Shown here in pieces: positions 7,794 through 15,121 of a DNA stretch of 24,016 nt (positions within the stretch are counted from its first letter, which is position 1; every line of letters begins with the position of its first letter). Under the pieces are notes generated by a model. That model saw only the letters and a program-made list of their open reading frames with translations, was not told the origin of the DNA and did no database searches. The position numbers and the translations under genes are program-made. This DNA comes from JBECKQ01 sp040235375 (lineage in GTDB: Bacteria > Planctomycetota > Phycisphaerae > UBA1845): positions 1 to 24,016 of the forward strand of contig JBECKQ010000406.1 of assembly GCA_040235375.1 (NCBI GenBank), written 5' to 3'.

Positions 7794-9296
7794 TCATTCG
7801 TCACACGACGCGGCAACGGCGCCGGCGGATACCGCGCCGCTTCCCTCCCGCCCCGCGCTTGCGCACTGACTCCGGGCGTCCTGTTTCAGGCGACTCTCCT
7901 GCGCACCGCCACGGTCTCCGTTTTCCCGCTCAAGGCTGCGATGCCCCGTGGCAACGATGGCGTCAGAAACCACGTGCCGGAACTTGCCTGACGGCGACAC
8001 ACTGATTTCCTCGACCATCCGCACTCGGACCTCGAGCATCGATCCGAGCTGCCGGCGAATACCTTCGCTTACCCGCATCCGGTCGTCTTGGTTGAACGCC
8101 GGTGACGCTACAATGAACACGTCAATGCTGAGGTCCGCCTGCTGGCGGATCTGGAACTGGCTGACTCCGTCGATCTCCCGTAGCACGTAAATTGCCGCCA
8201 AGGCGTGCTTGAGCGAGCCATCCACAGCGACCAGGTGATCCGTCTGCCGGCCGGCGGTAATCTCCATTACCTTCATCTGCCGCCCGCAGGGGCACTTCTC
8301 ACCGGTTAAGCGGCCGACGTCACCTGTGCGGTAACGGATGAACGGCGTCGCGTACGCGTCGAGATGGGTGATGACGATTTCGCCCGGTTGTCCGCAGGCG
8401 ACGGGCTCACCGTCGGCGCCGACGATTTCGACGACTACGTTAGGGTCGAAGACGTGCATCCGGCCTTCGGGACACTCGTGGGCGACGAATCCGCCGTCGC
8501 GACTCCCGTAGCAATTCGCAACCGGGGCGCCGAACACTCGCCCGATCGTCGCCCGCTGGTGGTCGTCGAGGAGTTCACCGGTAACGAACACGGCTTGGAG
8601 ATTCCGCCCGCGGAGCGGCTCGCCGAGCGCTTCGGCAAACGCCGCGAGCCTCGCCAGGCTCGAGGGGTAGCCGAAGATGCTGACCGGGTCGAAAGCCTCA
8701 ATGCGGCTGAGATACCGTGTCATGCTTTCCGGCGAGAGGTTGAACGCTTCCAGCAACAATTCGTTCGTGATGCGGTCGCGGAGTTGCTTGAGCCTGTCGT
8801 GTCCCCGCAGCTCGATCGGCGAGCCCCACAGGTACACTTCCCGCGTGCCGGATGCGGCTCCGAACCACGCGTGGGTGAGCATTCGCGCCGCCTTGTCGTA
8901 CGCGATTCTGCGTCGATCGACGTGGAAAATCAGAGGCTCGCCTGTCGAGCCTCCGGTGTTGAAGCGAATCGGACCGCCCGGCACCGTCGCGTTTGTCATG
9001 CGCCGCAGGTTCGTCCGGATGCCGGCCTTGTCGAGCAACGGCAGACGCCTCAATCCCTCGATTGCGTTCTCGTCGAACGGGTCGACGCGTGCGGCGCTTA
9101 GGACGTCTCGGTAATAGGGGCACCTTTCGTGCGATTCGACGAGCAGTCGCCGCAGCTTACGCTGCTGAAGCCCGCGTATTCTCGCCGCCGGCCACCATTG
9201 CATGGCCTCCAGCTCGGCGAGGCAGGTGAGGGTGCGCCGTCCAAGCAGGCCCTCGAGCGCCGGGTAGATAACGTGTCGAACGATGACCGGGTGCAT
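7794..9296 (-). CDS. CapK/PaaK-like adenylate-forming enzyme
   Basis: Predicted 500 residues, member of the phenylacetate-CoA ligase / CapK branch of AMP-forming enzymes, which adenylate a carboxylic acid with ATP. Motifs in order: an N-terminal LLGRRTL..LAELEAMQWW and RCPYYRD region typical of CapK relatives; the P-loop TGGSTGEP at 114-121; YGSRDGG at about 263-269; PFIRYRTGDVG at about 318-328; a CPCGR pair at 335-339; and SGKFRHV with the probable catalytic Lys at about 438. CapK homologues are common in polysaccharide clusters, which fits the sugar transferase nearby; the true acyl substrate is unknown. The ATG at 9296 matches the family N-terminus although its RBS is weak; the frame continues to 9416. 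Residues 451-500 are a low-complexity Ala/Gly/Ser/Arg tail not seen in the core family. Confidence 0.88.
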   Translation of the reverse strand: MHPVIVRHVIYPALEGLLGRRTLTCLAELEAMQWWPAARIRGLQQRKLRRLLVESHERCPYYRDVLSAARVDPFDENAIEGLRRLPLLDKAGIRTNLRRMTNATVPGGPIRFNTGGSTGEPLIFHVDRRRIAYDKAARMLTHAWFGAASGTREVYLWGSPIELRGHDRLKQLRDRITNELLLEAFNLSPESMTRYLSRIEAFDPVSIFGYPSSLARLAAFAEALGEPLRGRNLQAVFVTGELLDDHQRATIGRVFGAPVANCYGSRDGGFVAHECPEGRMHVFDPNVVVEIVGADGEPVACGQPGEIVITHLDAYATPFIRYRTGDVGRLTGEKCPCGRQMKVMEITAGRQTDHLVAVDGSLKHALAAIYVLREIDGVSQFQIRQQADLSIDVFIVASPAFNQDDRMRVSEGIRRQLGSMLEVRVRMVEEISVSPSGKFRHVVSDAIVATGHRSLERENGDRGGAQESRLKQDARSQCASAGREGSGAVSAGAVAASCDE

Positions 9297-9543
9297 GAGC
9301 GCAATACGTCCGCGACGCCACTCGTACGAAGTTCCGATATCTAACTCGGCGAATCCGCTGCCCGGCTTTGGCACGAGCGTGCCGGCGTCTTGGGCAACGA
9401 CCGATAACCTTGGCAAACTCGAAGGCCGAAACTGCCGATACGCTCACCCGACGTATCGTACACTCCCAGAGAAAGCACACGCGTGCGGTTCAGCCAGCCG
9501 CCCAAAGGCGGGTAACCTACCGACGGACCAAGGGAGAAGAGTG

Positions 9544-9981
9544 ATGAACGAGTGGCAGCAGTCGTTTCTTCGAAAGCTGGAGAAGGCCAGGAAGATCTGG
9601 CTTAAGCAGTTCGAGCAGGCGCTCGACAGCCAGCTCGCCCCGACAGTCCAGCGCATTGCGGAGTTCCTGGTGAGCAACGGCTTTCGCGTCACGGCGCCGA
9701 AGTCCGATGCGGCAACGCGCTACCGGTTCGCCCTGAGCGAGAACGGCTACGCGCTGTTCACGTTTCGGCTCCGCGGCCTCGACGAAGTGGAGATGTACTG
9801 CGAGCCGTTCGTGCCCGGTCTCGGCGCGGCTGAGCCGTATAAGTGCAGCGTCAGCCTGTACGACGCCACGGAGGCCTGGTTTGAAAGTTCGCTCCGGCAG
9901 GGTTTGGACACGCTGCTGAACGCGCTTATCGTCGCAGGCTGCTCGACGAAGGCGCGCGAGGGCGAACTTCAGCCCGCCTGA
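9544..9981 (+). CDS. Conserved-looking hypothetical protein
   Basis: Predicted 145-residue soluble protein of unknown function. It begins with a charged amphipathic helix (NEWQQSFLRKLEKARKIW), followed by a segment with SNGFRVTAPKS, a beta-rich middle (RYRFALSENGYALFTFRL, VEMYCEPFVPG) and a C-terminal helix. The alternation of strands and helices suggests a compact alpha/beta fold, but I recognise no family. The ATG at 9544 has GGGAGAAG directly upstream and clearly decides the start; the same frame is open back to 9283, but that part is antisense to the CapK-like gene and its leader. It is divergent from the CapK-like gene. No signal peptide or membrane helix is present. Confidence 0.72.
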   Translation: MNEWQQSFLRKLEKARKIWLKQFEQALDSQLAPTVQRIAEFLVSNGFRVTAPKSDAATRYRFALSENGYALFTFRLRGLDEVEMYCEPFVPGLGAAEPYKCSVSLYDATEAWFESSLRQGLDTLLNALIVAGCSTKAREGELQPA

Positions 9982-10139
9982 GCTTCCGTGAATGGTCACT
10001 TCAGCCCGGCGGTGATTCGCTCTGCGCCGGTGGCAAGCTCGGATGCCGCCGGACGCGACCGGTCGACCGCGCCGCAGCCTCGGCGGCAACCGAGACTTTG
10101 CCTGGACGACCGGCGCGTCCGACGAGTCGTTGAAGACGC

Positions 10140-10838
10140 TTATCCGCCGAGGAACGCCACGATTGCCTCGAGCTCTTCTTCCGTCGGCTCAAACCCGATG
10201 TCCGGGTGGCCCGTGCCATTGAGCCCGGCGTCCAGTTGAGCCGCGCTGAAACCGCCGATGGGTGGTGCGAAGCCACTGTCTCCATCGGCGCCGTGACACG
10301 CCGCGCAGTGCGCAGCGAACAGCGCTGCGCCATCGGGACCACCGGCGACGCACGTGCCGTCCGAGCACACGTTGCCGGCGGGGCAGTCGTCGTCCGTTGT
10401 GCATTCCGGTGCCGTGATGCATACGCCGTTCGAGCAAACCTCGCCCACATCGCAGTCGGCGTCGGTCATGCATCCGGTCGACGGCGTGATGCACATACCG
10501 TCCTGGCACACCTGGTCCACGCCACAATCGGCGTCCGTGGTGCACTCCGGTCCAGCGACGCAAGTTCCGTTGTCGCAGACCTGCCCTGCGGCGCAGTCGG
10601 CGTCCGTCGTGCACTCCGGCGCCGTAACGCACGTCCCGTTCTCGCAGACCTGGCCCGTACTGCAGTCGTTGTCCGTTGTGCACTCCGGTGCCGTGCAAAC
10701 GCCCGAAACGCAGATCTGCTCACCAATGCAGTCGTTGTCCGTCGTGCACGGTGTCGTTTGCGGGCAGCCCGCGGCACACAGAGCACACGCGATCAGTGCA
10801 ACCACCCGCCCATGTACAGATACGCTCTTGCTTGTCAT
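10140..10838 (-). CDS. Cysteine-repeat cytochrome c lipoprotein, copy A
   Basis: Predicted 232-residue secreted protein. Residues 1-25 are a signal peptide with a probable lipobox ending at Cys25 (ALCAAGC), so it is likely lipid-anchored. Residues about 31-168 hold six repeats of 22-24 residues, each with four cysteines spaced C-x5-C-x5-C-x4-C and acidic TDxDC turns. Residues about 169-232 form a small cytochrome c domain with haem motif CAACH (codons 10293-10307) and a C-terminal EEELEAIVAFL helix. No Met occurs in the region where the distal ligand normally lies; His in GHPDIG (codon 10206-10208) is a candidate replacement. The ATG at 10838 has GGGAGGA 8-9 bases upstream. Its tandem paralogue lies just upstream. 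A role in periplasmic or surface electron transfer is inferred. Antisense frames here are shadows. Confidence 0.9.
   Translation of the reverse strand: MTSKSVSVHGRVVALIACALCAAGCPQTTPCTTDNDCIGEQICVSGVCTAPECTTDNDCSTGQVCENGTCVTAPECTTDADCAAGQVCDNGTCVAGPECTTDADCGVDQVCQDGMCITPSTGCMTDADCDVGEVCSNGVCITAPECTTDDDCPAGNVCSDGTCVAGGPDGAALFAAHCAACHGADGDSGFAPPIGGFSAAQLDAGLNGTGHPDIGFEPTEEELEAIVAFLGG
10335..10748 (-). repeat. Coding tandem array of six ~69-bp cysteine repeats (copy A)
   Basis: Six in-frame units encode the C-x5-C-x5-C-x4-C module. Units differ more from each other than in copy B and include one 24-residue unit (TPSTG linker), so this looks like the less homogenised of the two arrays. Confidence 0.85.
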
Positions 10839-10938
10839 GTAATTCGTCCTCCCGATCCTGGTATGTTCGTAAGTCGGCTTGAGGCCAGCGGCCCGATGTT
10901 TTGTGTGCCGCCCTGCTCTCCGCGCCATCGAGCAGATC

Positions 10939-10967
10939 AGGCTAACCACGTACGCCCCGACGAGCAA
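10939..10967 (-). promoter_or_regulatory. Candidate promoter of cytochrome copy A
   Basis: Minus-strand TTGCTC and TAGCCT are 17 bases apart, about 100 bases before the start codon. Both boxes are weak matches, but the arrangement is conserved in the same place before copy B, and the duplicated sequence ends just beyond the -35 position. Confidence 0.3.
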
Positions 10968-11219
10968 TCGGGCAGAGTCATACCCCGCGTCACTCGTCAA
11001 CTTCTGCGGCGCCGCCGCAAGTACCGGCGTCTGCCGCATTGTGCTCGTCGCACGCGTTGCATCCACCGACGTCTAGGCCGACTCGCGACGAACCCGGTGA
11101 ATAATACGGGTTACACAAGTGTCTTTCGCCTGCCGGAAATCGTGGCCCGTCTATCGGAGACGGCGCGCCGCCGGACGCACCGATCCCGTCGAGTGAGGCC
11201 TCGGATTCAGCCGAAACCT

Positions 11220-11236
11220 CGCCGGGATGCCCGGCG
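11220..11236 (-). terminator. Possible terminator hairpin after cytochrome copy B
   Basis: CGCCGGG and CCCGGCG pair perfectly with a 3-base loop, 24 bases beyond the stop of copy B. The minus-strand tail is AGGTTTCGG, so the T-run is poor. The rest of 11067-11259 shows no gene. Confidence 0.3.
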
Positions 11237-11259
11237 CGCCCGACAACTCACCGCCGTGC

Positions 11260-11961
11260 CTACCCAGCGAGGAACGCTGCGATCGCCTCGAACTCCGCGT
11301 CGGTCGGCACGTATCCGATATTCGGGTGGCCAGCGCTGCCTGGCCCATCCGACTCCAATTCGGCCGCCGTCTTGCCACGAATGTCAGGCCCAACAAGGCC
11401 GGAACCGTCGGAGCCGTGGCAGACCGCGCAATGCGTGGCAAACAGCGTTGCACCGTCGGCGCCGCCTCCAGCAACACAGGTGCCATTCGAGCATACGTCG
11501 CCCGTGGAGCAATCTGCGTCCGTCGTGCATTCCGGTGCCGCAACGCACGTACCATTGTCGCAGACCTGGCCCGTACCGCAATCGTCGTCGGTGGTGCACT
11601 CGGGTGCCGTGACGCACGTACCGTTGTCGCACACCTGGCCCGTGCTGCAATCGTCGTCCGTGGTGCACTCGGGTGCCGTAACGCACGTACCGTTGTCGCA
11701 GATCTGGCCCGTGCTGCAATCGTCGTCCGTGGTGCACTCCGGTGCCGTGACGCACGTACCATTGTCGCAGACCTGGCCCGTGCTGCAATCGTTGTCCGTG
11801 GTGCACGCCGGCGATGTGCAGACGCCCGATACGCAGATCTGCTCACCCGCGCAGTCGTTGTCCGTCGTGCATGGAGTCGTTTGCGGGCAGCCTGCGGCAC
11901 ACAGGGCGCACGCAATCAACGCGACCGCCCACCCGCGCACAGATACCAGCTTGCCTGTCAT
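11260..11961 (-). CDS. Cysteine-repeat cytochrome c lipoprotein, copy B
   Basis: Predicted 233-residue paralogue of copy A with the same layout: signal peptide with probable lipobox ending at Cys25, six C-x5-C-x5-C-x4-C repeats at about 31-168, and a C-terminal monohaem cytochrome c domain with CAVCH (codons 11416-11430). As in copy A there is no distal Met; GHPNIG keeps the His. The middle repeats are nearly identical (CTTDDDCSTGQVCDNGTC), unlike those of copy A, suggesting recent unit duplication or conversion. The ATG at 11961 has AGGAGG 9 bases upstream. The signal peptide and first repeat are almost identical in both copies, while the haem domains have diverged. That pattern is compatible with two cytochromes sharing an export and anchoring route but having different partners or potentials; this is inference. 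Confidence 0.9.
   Translation of the reverse strand: MTGKLVSVRGWAVALIACALCAAGCPQTTPCTTDNDCAGEQICVSGVCTSPACTTDNDCSTGQVCDNGTCVTAPECTTDDDCSTGQICDNGTCVTAPECTTDDDCSTGQVCDNGTCVTAPECTTDDDCGTGQVCDNGTCVAAPECTTDADCSTGDVCSNGTCVAGGGADGATLFATHCAVCHGSDGSGLVGPDIRGKTAAELESDGPGSAGHPNIGYVPTDAEFEAIAAFLAG
11458..11871 (-). repeat. Coding tandem array of six ~69-bp cysteine repeats (copy B)
   Basis: Exact 69-base periodicity is visible: the TCGTCG/TCGTTG landmark recurs at 11582, 11651, 11720 and 11789. Central units differ at only a few bases, so this array is prone to recombination and to assembly collapse. Confidence 0.88.
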
Positions 11962-12058
11962 GTAGTTCATCCTCCTGATCTGGTGAGTTCTGTCCGTCTG
12001 TCCGAGGCCGGCGGCCCGTCTCGCGTGCCGGCCTGCACTCCGCGCCATCGAGCAGATG

Positions 12059-12087
12059 AGGCTAACCACCTACACCGCGGCTGGCAA
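12059..12087 (-). promoter_or_regulatory. Candidate promoter of cytochrome copy B
   Basis: Minus-strand TTGCCA (one mismatch to TTGACA) is followed after 17 bases by TAGCCT. The position and spacing match the element before copy A. The remainder of the gap to 12214 contains an A-rich stretch and the palindrome GCGTAATACGC at 12108-12118, but no gene. Confidence 0.35.
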
Positions 12088-12214
12088 TCGGAAAAAACAT
12101 TAAAGAAGCGTAATACGCACGGAAGAGCCTGCCCCGATCATTACCGCAGGCACGAAATAGGGGAATGCAGGAGCAGCCATTCGGCGGCCGTGCTTCGAAC
12201 GGGAAGATGGAAGG

Positions 12215-12766
12215 CTATTTCCTGTCCGCGCGCAGTTGGCCTTCCTCATCCAATACGCGCATAACCAACCGCTTGTGCGCTCCGACAAGGTCTTTGCACA
12301 CGAGCTCCATCCGGTCGTGCAGTTCGCGGCGCTCGCGGATTACGCGCTTGACAAGAGCGCGCAGTCGCCGGTGCCGCATGGCGAGCTGCCGCGCCTGCTC
12401 GTACCCGTCGAGCTCCCGTGCCATCGCCTGCAACAGCGCCTCGACTTCGAATGGCTTGGGAAAGAAATCCTCCGCGCCGCAGCGCGTCGCCTCGATGACC
12501 TCCGCCGACGTGGGATCGGAGCCCATCAGGATTACCGGGCGATCACACAACTCCTTCAGCCGCAGCGTCAGAGTCACCGCATCCATGCCGGGCAGAGCGG
12601 TGTCGGCCAGGACGATGTTGTGCGGCTCGAGCATGTCCGTATCCAGGGCGTCTTCGGCGGTCGAAACACACGTGATGTTCGCCTGGAAGCGACGCACGAA
12701 AGACTCCACGAGCATCTCGACGACGCGCGGGTTGCTTTCGACGAGCAGAATCTTCACTTCGGCCAT
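12215..12766 (-). CDS. Atypical receiver-domain response regulator with helical tail
   Basis: Predicted 183 residues. Residues 1-118 form a CheY-like receiver: KILLVES at the first strand, the probable phospho-acceptor Asp55 in IVLADTALPG, Ser83 in LMGSD, and Lys104 in FFPKPF. The acidic pair after the first strand is reduced to Glu10-Ser11 (normally Asp-Asp or Glu-Asp), which may weaken Mg2+ binding. Residues about 119-172 are a charged, Arg/Glu/Leu-rich helix, probably a coiled coil, with no DNA-binding or enzymatic output domain. The ATG at 12766 has GGAAG upstream. It lies 96 bases after the histidine-kinase gene on the same strand and is probably the last gene of that operon, acting by protein contact. 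Confidence 0.87.
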   Translation of the reverse strand: MAEVKILLVESNPRVVEMLVESFVRRFQANITCVSTAEDALDTDMLEPHNIVLADTALPGMDAVTLTLRLKELCDRPVILMGSDPTSAEVIEATRCGAEDFFPKPFEVEALLQAMARELDGYEQARQLAMRHRRLRALVKRVIRERRELHDRMELVCKDLVGAHKRLVMRVLDEEGQLRADRK

Positions 12767-12862
12767 GGGTGTCTTCCACGCGAAGCGGCGATTAGCGCAA
12801 TGCCGCTCAGCGAATCGTTCGAGCGTGTGTATCGTTTCGGGAGGCGCGGCGCGACTGCAACG

Positions 12863-15073
12863 TCAGCGCGTCGCTCGCGCGGGTAGAGACAGGAATACTC
12901 GTGTCCCTCCGCCCGGACTGGACTCGAGCCACAAGCGGCCGCCGTTGTTCTCTACTAGGCGCGCCGCTCGCGAAAGACCCAGCCCGCGACCGCGTCCCGC
13001 CGGCCGATGCGAGTAGAACGGGTCGAGGGCGTGCTCCAGAACCTCCGGCTTCATGCCCACGCCGTTGTCACCGATCGACACGGTGATCATCTCATCGGAC
13101 GCGACCGAAGGAGAGTTGACAACCAATCGAGCTGTTTTCGGACTCATCGCCTCGACGGCGTTGGCCACGATAGCCCGCGCCGCTTCGTCCACCTGCCCGA
13201 GATCGGCGTAGGCCCGCAGCGAAGGGTCCGATATTTCCACAATTATCTGTTTTGACGACAGCGTCGAACGCCGCAACCAGTACGCCTTGAGCTGGTCCGC
13301 CCAGTCCACGACGGAGAACGCCGCCGGCTGGGGCGGGTCCGGCTTCGCGAAGCCCATCAGTTCAAGCACGATCCGGCTGGCACGCTGCGCCTGCTCGTCG
13401 ATGACGTGTAACGCGGACTTCGCGTTCTCGTCCGTGCAGTCGGTCTGGAGCATCTGCGCCCGTCCGGCGATCACGGCGAGCGGATTGTTCAGCTCGTGAG
13501 CCGCTCCGGCCGCCATCTGGGCGATCATGCTCAGCGATCGGCTGCGAAGAAGCTCCGGCTGTCTCGCGTGCACGCGCCTGGCCGTTGCCGTCAGCTCGTC
13601 CACCGCCTGCGACAACGCCTGCCGCGTCATCGCTGACGCAGTCGCCATCGCAAACACATCCGTCAGGCATCGCAGTTCCTGGCCGGCCGCCTTGCAGCGC
13701 TGCCCTGCGCCATCCCTGTCCGCGAACAGAACGCCGCCGACGCACCTGCCGCCCGAGGCGATTGGCACGAACAGGACGATCTCGTGCCCCAATGTCGCTC
13801 GAAATCGGTAGACAAGCGGTTCGAGCTCGGCCGGCGCCTCGAACACGCAGTTCGCATTCCGTTCATGCGGTGCAGCGCCCCGCGGTGGCGCAATGGATAG
13901 ATGGCACGCCTCGCCGCAGGCCGATGCCGCACACGCCTGGCCGTCTTCTGCAATCGCCAGAGCCACGCAATCCGTGACTGCGAACGCCGCACATGCGGTG
14001 CCCGCCAATCGTCTGCACAGCTCCTCAATGGCCTCCTGGCCCGTTGTTGCTGCCGCGAAATCGGCGATTGCTTTGATCGCGCGGTTTCCGAACGGGACGC
14101 GTACGGCACCGTTACGCTGGCCAAGATGGTCAAATGCCACGTCGCCCGGCGCTTGCAGCCGCGGGTACTTCCCCGTACCCCGGCGCTGTGTGTGCGGCAA
14201 AGCGATCTGCTGCGACCGGACGGCGACCTGCAGGACCTCGTCAACGATTCGCTCGAGGGCTTCGCCCTCAATGCTTGCTTCGCCGACTGCCAGCGTGTTC
14301 CCGGCTTCACCGCGCCGCTCGACGAAGCCGATTCGCTGCCGATTCGTCAATTCATCCGCCGCGGCCACGATGTGCACAAGCGGCGCGTGTTCAACGCGTG
14401 CGGGCAGAGTGTCCTGCGGATGGTGGTGCAGCCATGCACACTCCTGCACGAACGCCGGCAGCCCCCACGCCGCCGCAATCCGCCGGCCAATCACCGTGTG
14501 GTCGATCTCCAGCGCTTCGTGTTCGACGTCGACCACGGGGCGCCCGGACGTGGCCGCCTGTCGCAGGACGCGGTCGAACGCTTTGGGCACGCACGCCGCC
14601 AGCGCCGCCAAGCCGATGTCGTGCAGGAGCCCCGCTACGAAGGCCTTCCCGGCCTCGGTCTGCATACCGAGCGCGTGGCTGATCTGCCGCGCGGCATTGG
14701 CCACGGCCACGTTGTGCAGCCAGATGTCTGAAAGGTGTGACCGCGCTGCGTACGTGCCTCCGCCGGTGTAAATGTCGGCCAGCTCAGCCGCCAGCGCCGC
14801 CTCAACGACTCGCGCGGGATCAAGGCGCCGGCTCGCCACGCCGACGTCGCCTCCCGATGCCGCCATCGTGTACTGCTGCGACAGGCGTGCGCCGGCATCC
14901 GGCTCGGCATCGATCAGCGCACCGATGCTATGTTCATCCGCGCCACGTACGATGCATTCGATCAAACGAAAGGTAAGCTGACTGGGGGGAGAAAAGCGCT
15001 CCAACTCGCGCGCGAGCACTGGGCCCCGTGCGATTCGCGACGCGGCAGACGTGGCGTTCCGCGCGACGGGCAT
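12863..15073 (-). CDS. HDOD - GAF-like - histidine kinase fusion protein
   Basis: Predicted 736-residue signalling protein without membrane segments. Residues about 20-290 are an HDOD/HD domain with His120, the GLLHDIG motif at 148-154, DHTVIG at 191-196, LHHHP near 215-219 and Asp240, so HD metal-site residues appear largely present. Residues about 330-490 resemble a GAF sensor, with several cysteines at 361, 381, 386 and 390. The kinase core follows: the H-box AAHELNNPLAV with His526, N-box VANAVEAM (Asn638), DNGVGM near 669-674, and a glycine-rich GRGRGLGLS lid. It should autophosphorylate His526 and pass phosphate to a receiver. The ATG at 15073 has AAAGG 5-6 bases upstream. It lies 48 bases after the HTH-receiver gene and upstream of a second receiver gene, which are its likely partners. 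The signal sensed is unknown. Confidence 0.9.
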   Translation of the reverse strand: MPVARNATSAASRIARGPVLARELERFSPPSQLTFRLIECIVRGADEHSIGALIDAEPDAGARLSQQYTMAASGGDVGVASRRLDPARVVEAALAAELADIYTGGGTYAARSHLSDIWLHNVAVANAARQISHALGMQTEAGKAFVAGLLHDIGLAALAACVPKAFDRVLRQAATSGRPVVDVEHEALEIDHTVIGRRIAAAWGLPAFVQECAWLHHHPQDTLPARVEHAPLVHIVAAADELTNRQRIGFVERRGEAGNTLAVGEASIEGEALERIVDEVLQVAVRSQQIALPHTQRRGTGKYPRLQAPGDVAFDHLGQRNGAVRVPFGNRAIKAIADFAAATTGQEAIEELCRRLAGTACAAFAVTDCVALAIAEDGQACAASACGEACHLSIAPPRGAAPHERNANCVFEAPAELEPLVYRFRATLGHEIVLFVPIASGGRCVGGVLFADRDGAGQRCKAAGQELRCLTDVFAMATASAMTRQALSQAVDELTATARRVHARQPELLRSRSLSMIAQMAAGAAHELNNPLAVIAGRAQMLQTDCTDENAKSALHVIDEQAQRASRIVLELMGFAKPDPPQPAAFSVVDWADQLKAYWLRRSTLSSKQIIVEISDPSLRAYADLGQVDEAARAIVANAVEAMSPKTARLVVNSPSVASDEMITVSIGDNGVGMKPEVLEHALDPFYSHRPAGRGRGLGLSRAARLVENNGGRLWLESSPGGGTRVFLSLPARATR

Positions 15074-15121
15074 CGAGACCTTTTCCCCTCTGCGATCAAA
15101 CGTAATGGGAGCCGAAGTCGC

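Noticed and set aside
10206..11612. Long plus-strand open frame (468 codons) across the cytochrome genes
   Set aside because: It is antisense to two genes with signal peptides, RBSs and haem motifs; the stop-free frame comes from the GC-rich repeats. The same applies to 11227-12264.
11458..11871. Regular 69-base repeats considered as CRISPR or satellite
   Set aside because: The units are contiguous without spacers, stay in frame and encode the cysteine module.
13878..13912. tRNA-like stretch (GTGGCGCAATGGATAGATGG resembles a D-arm)
   Set aside because: It lies inside the well-supported kinase gene on the opposite strand, and no anticodon arm, GGTTCGAATCC-type T-arm or acceptor pairing follows at the right distance.
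13893..14771. Plus-strand open frames opposite the HDOD-kinase gene
   Set aside because: They overlap a complete multi-domain gene and show no protein-like features.
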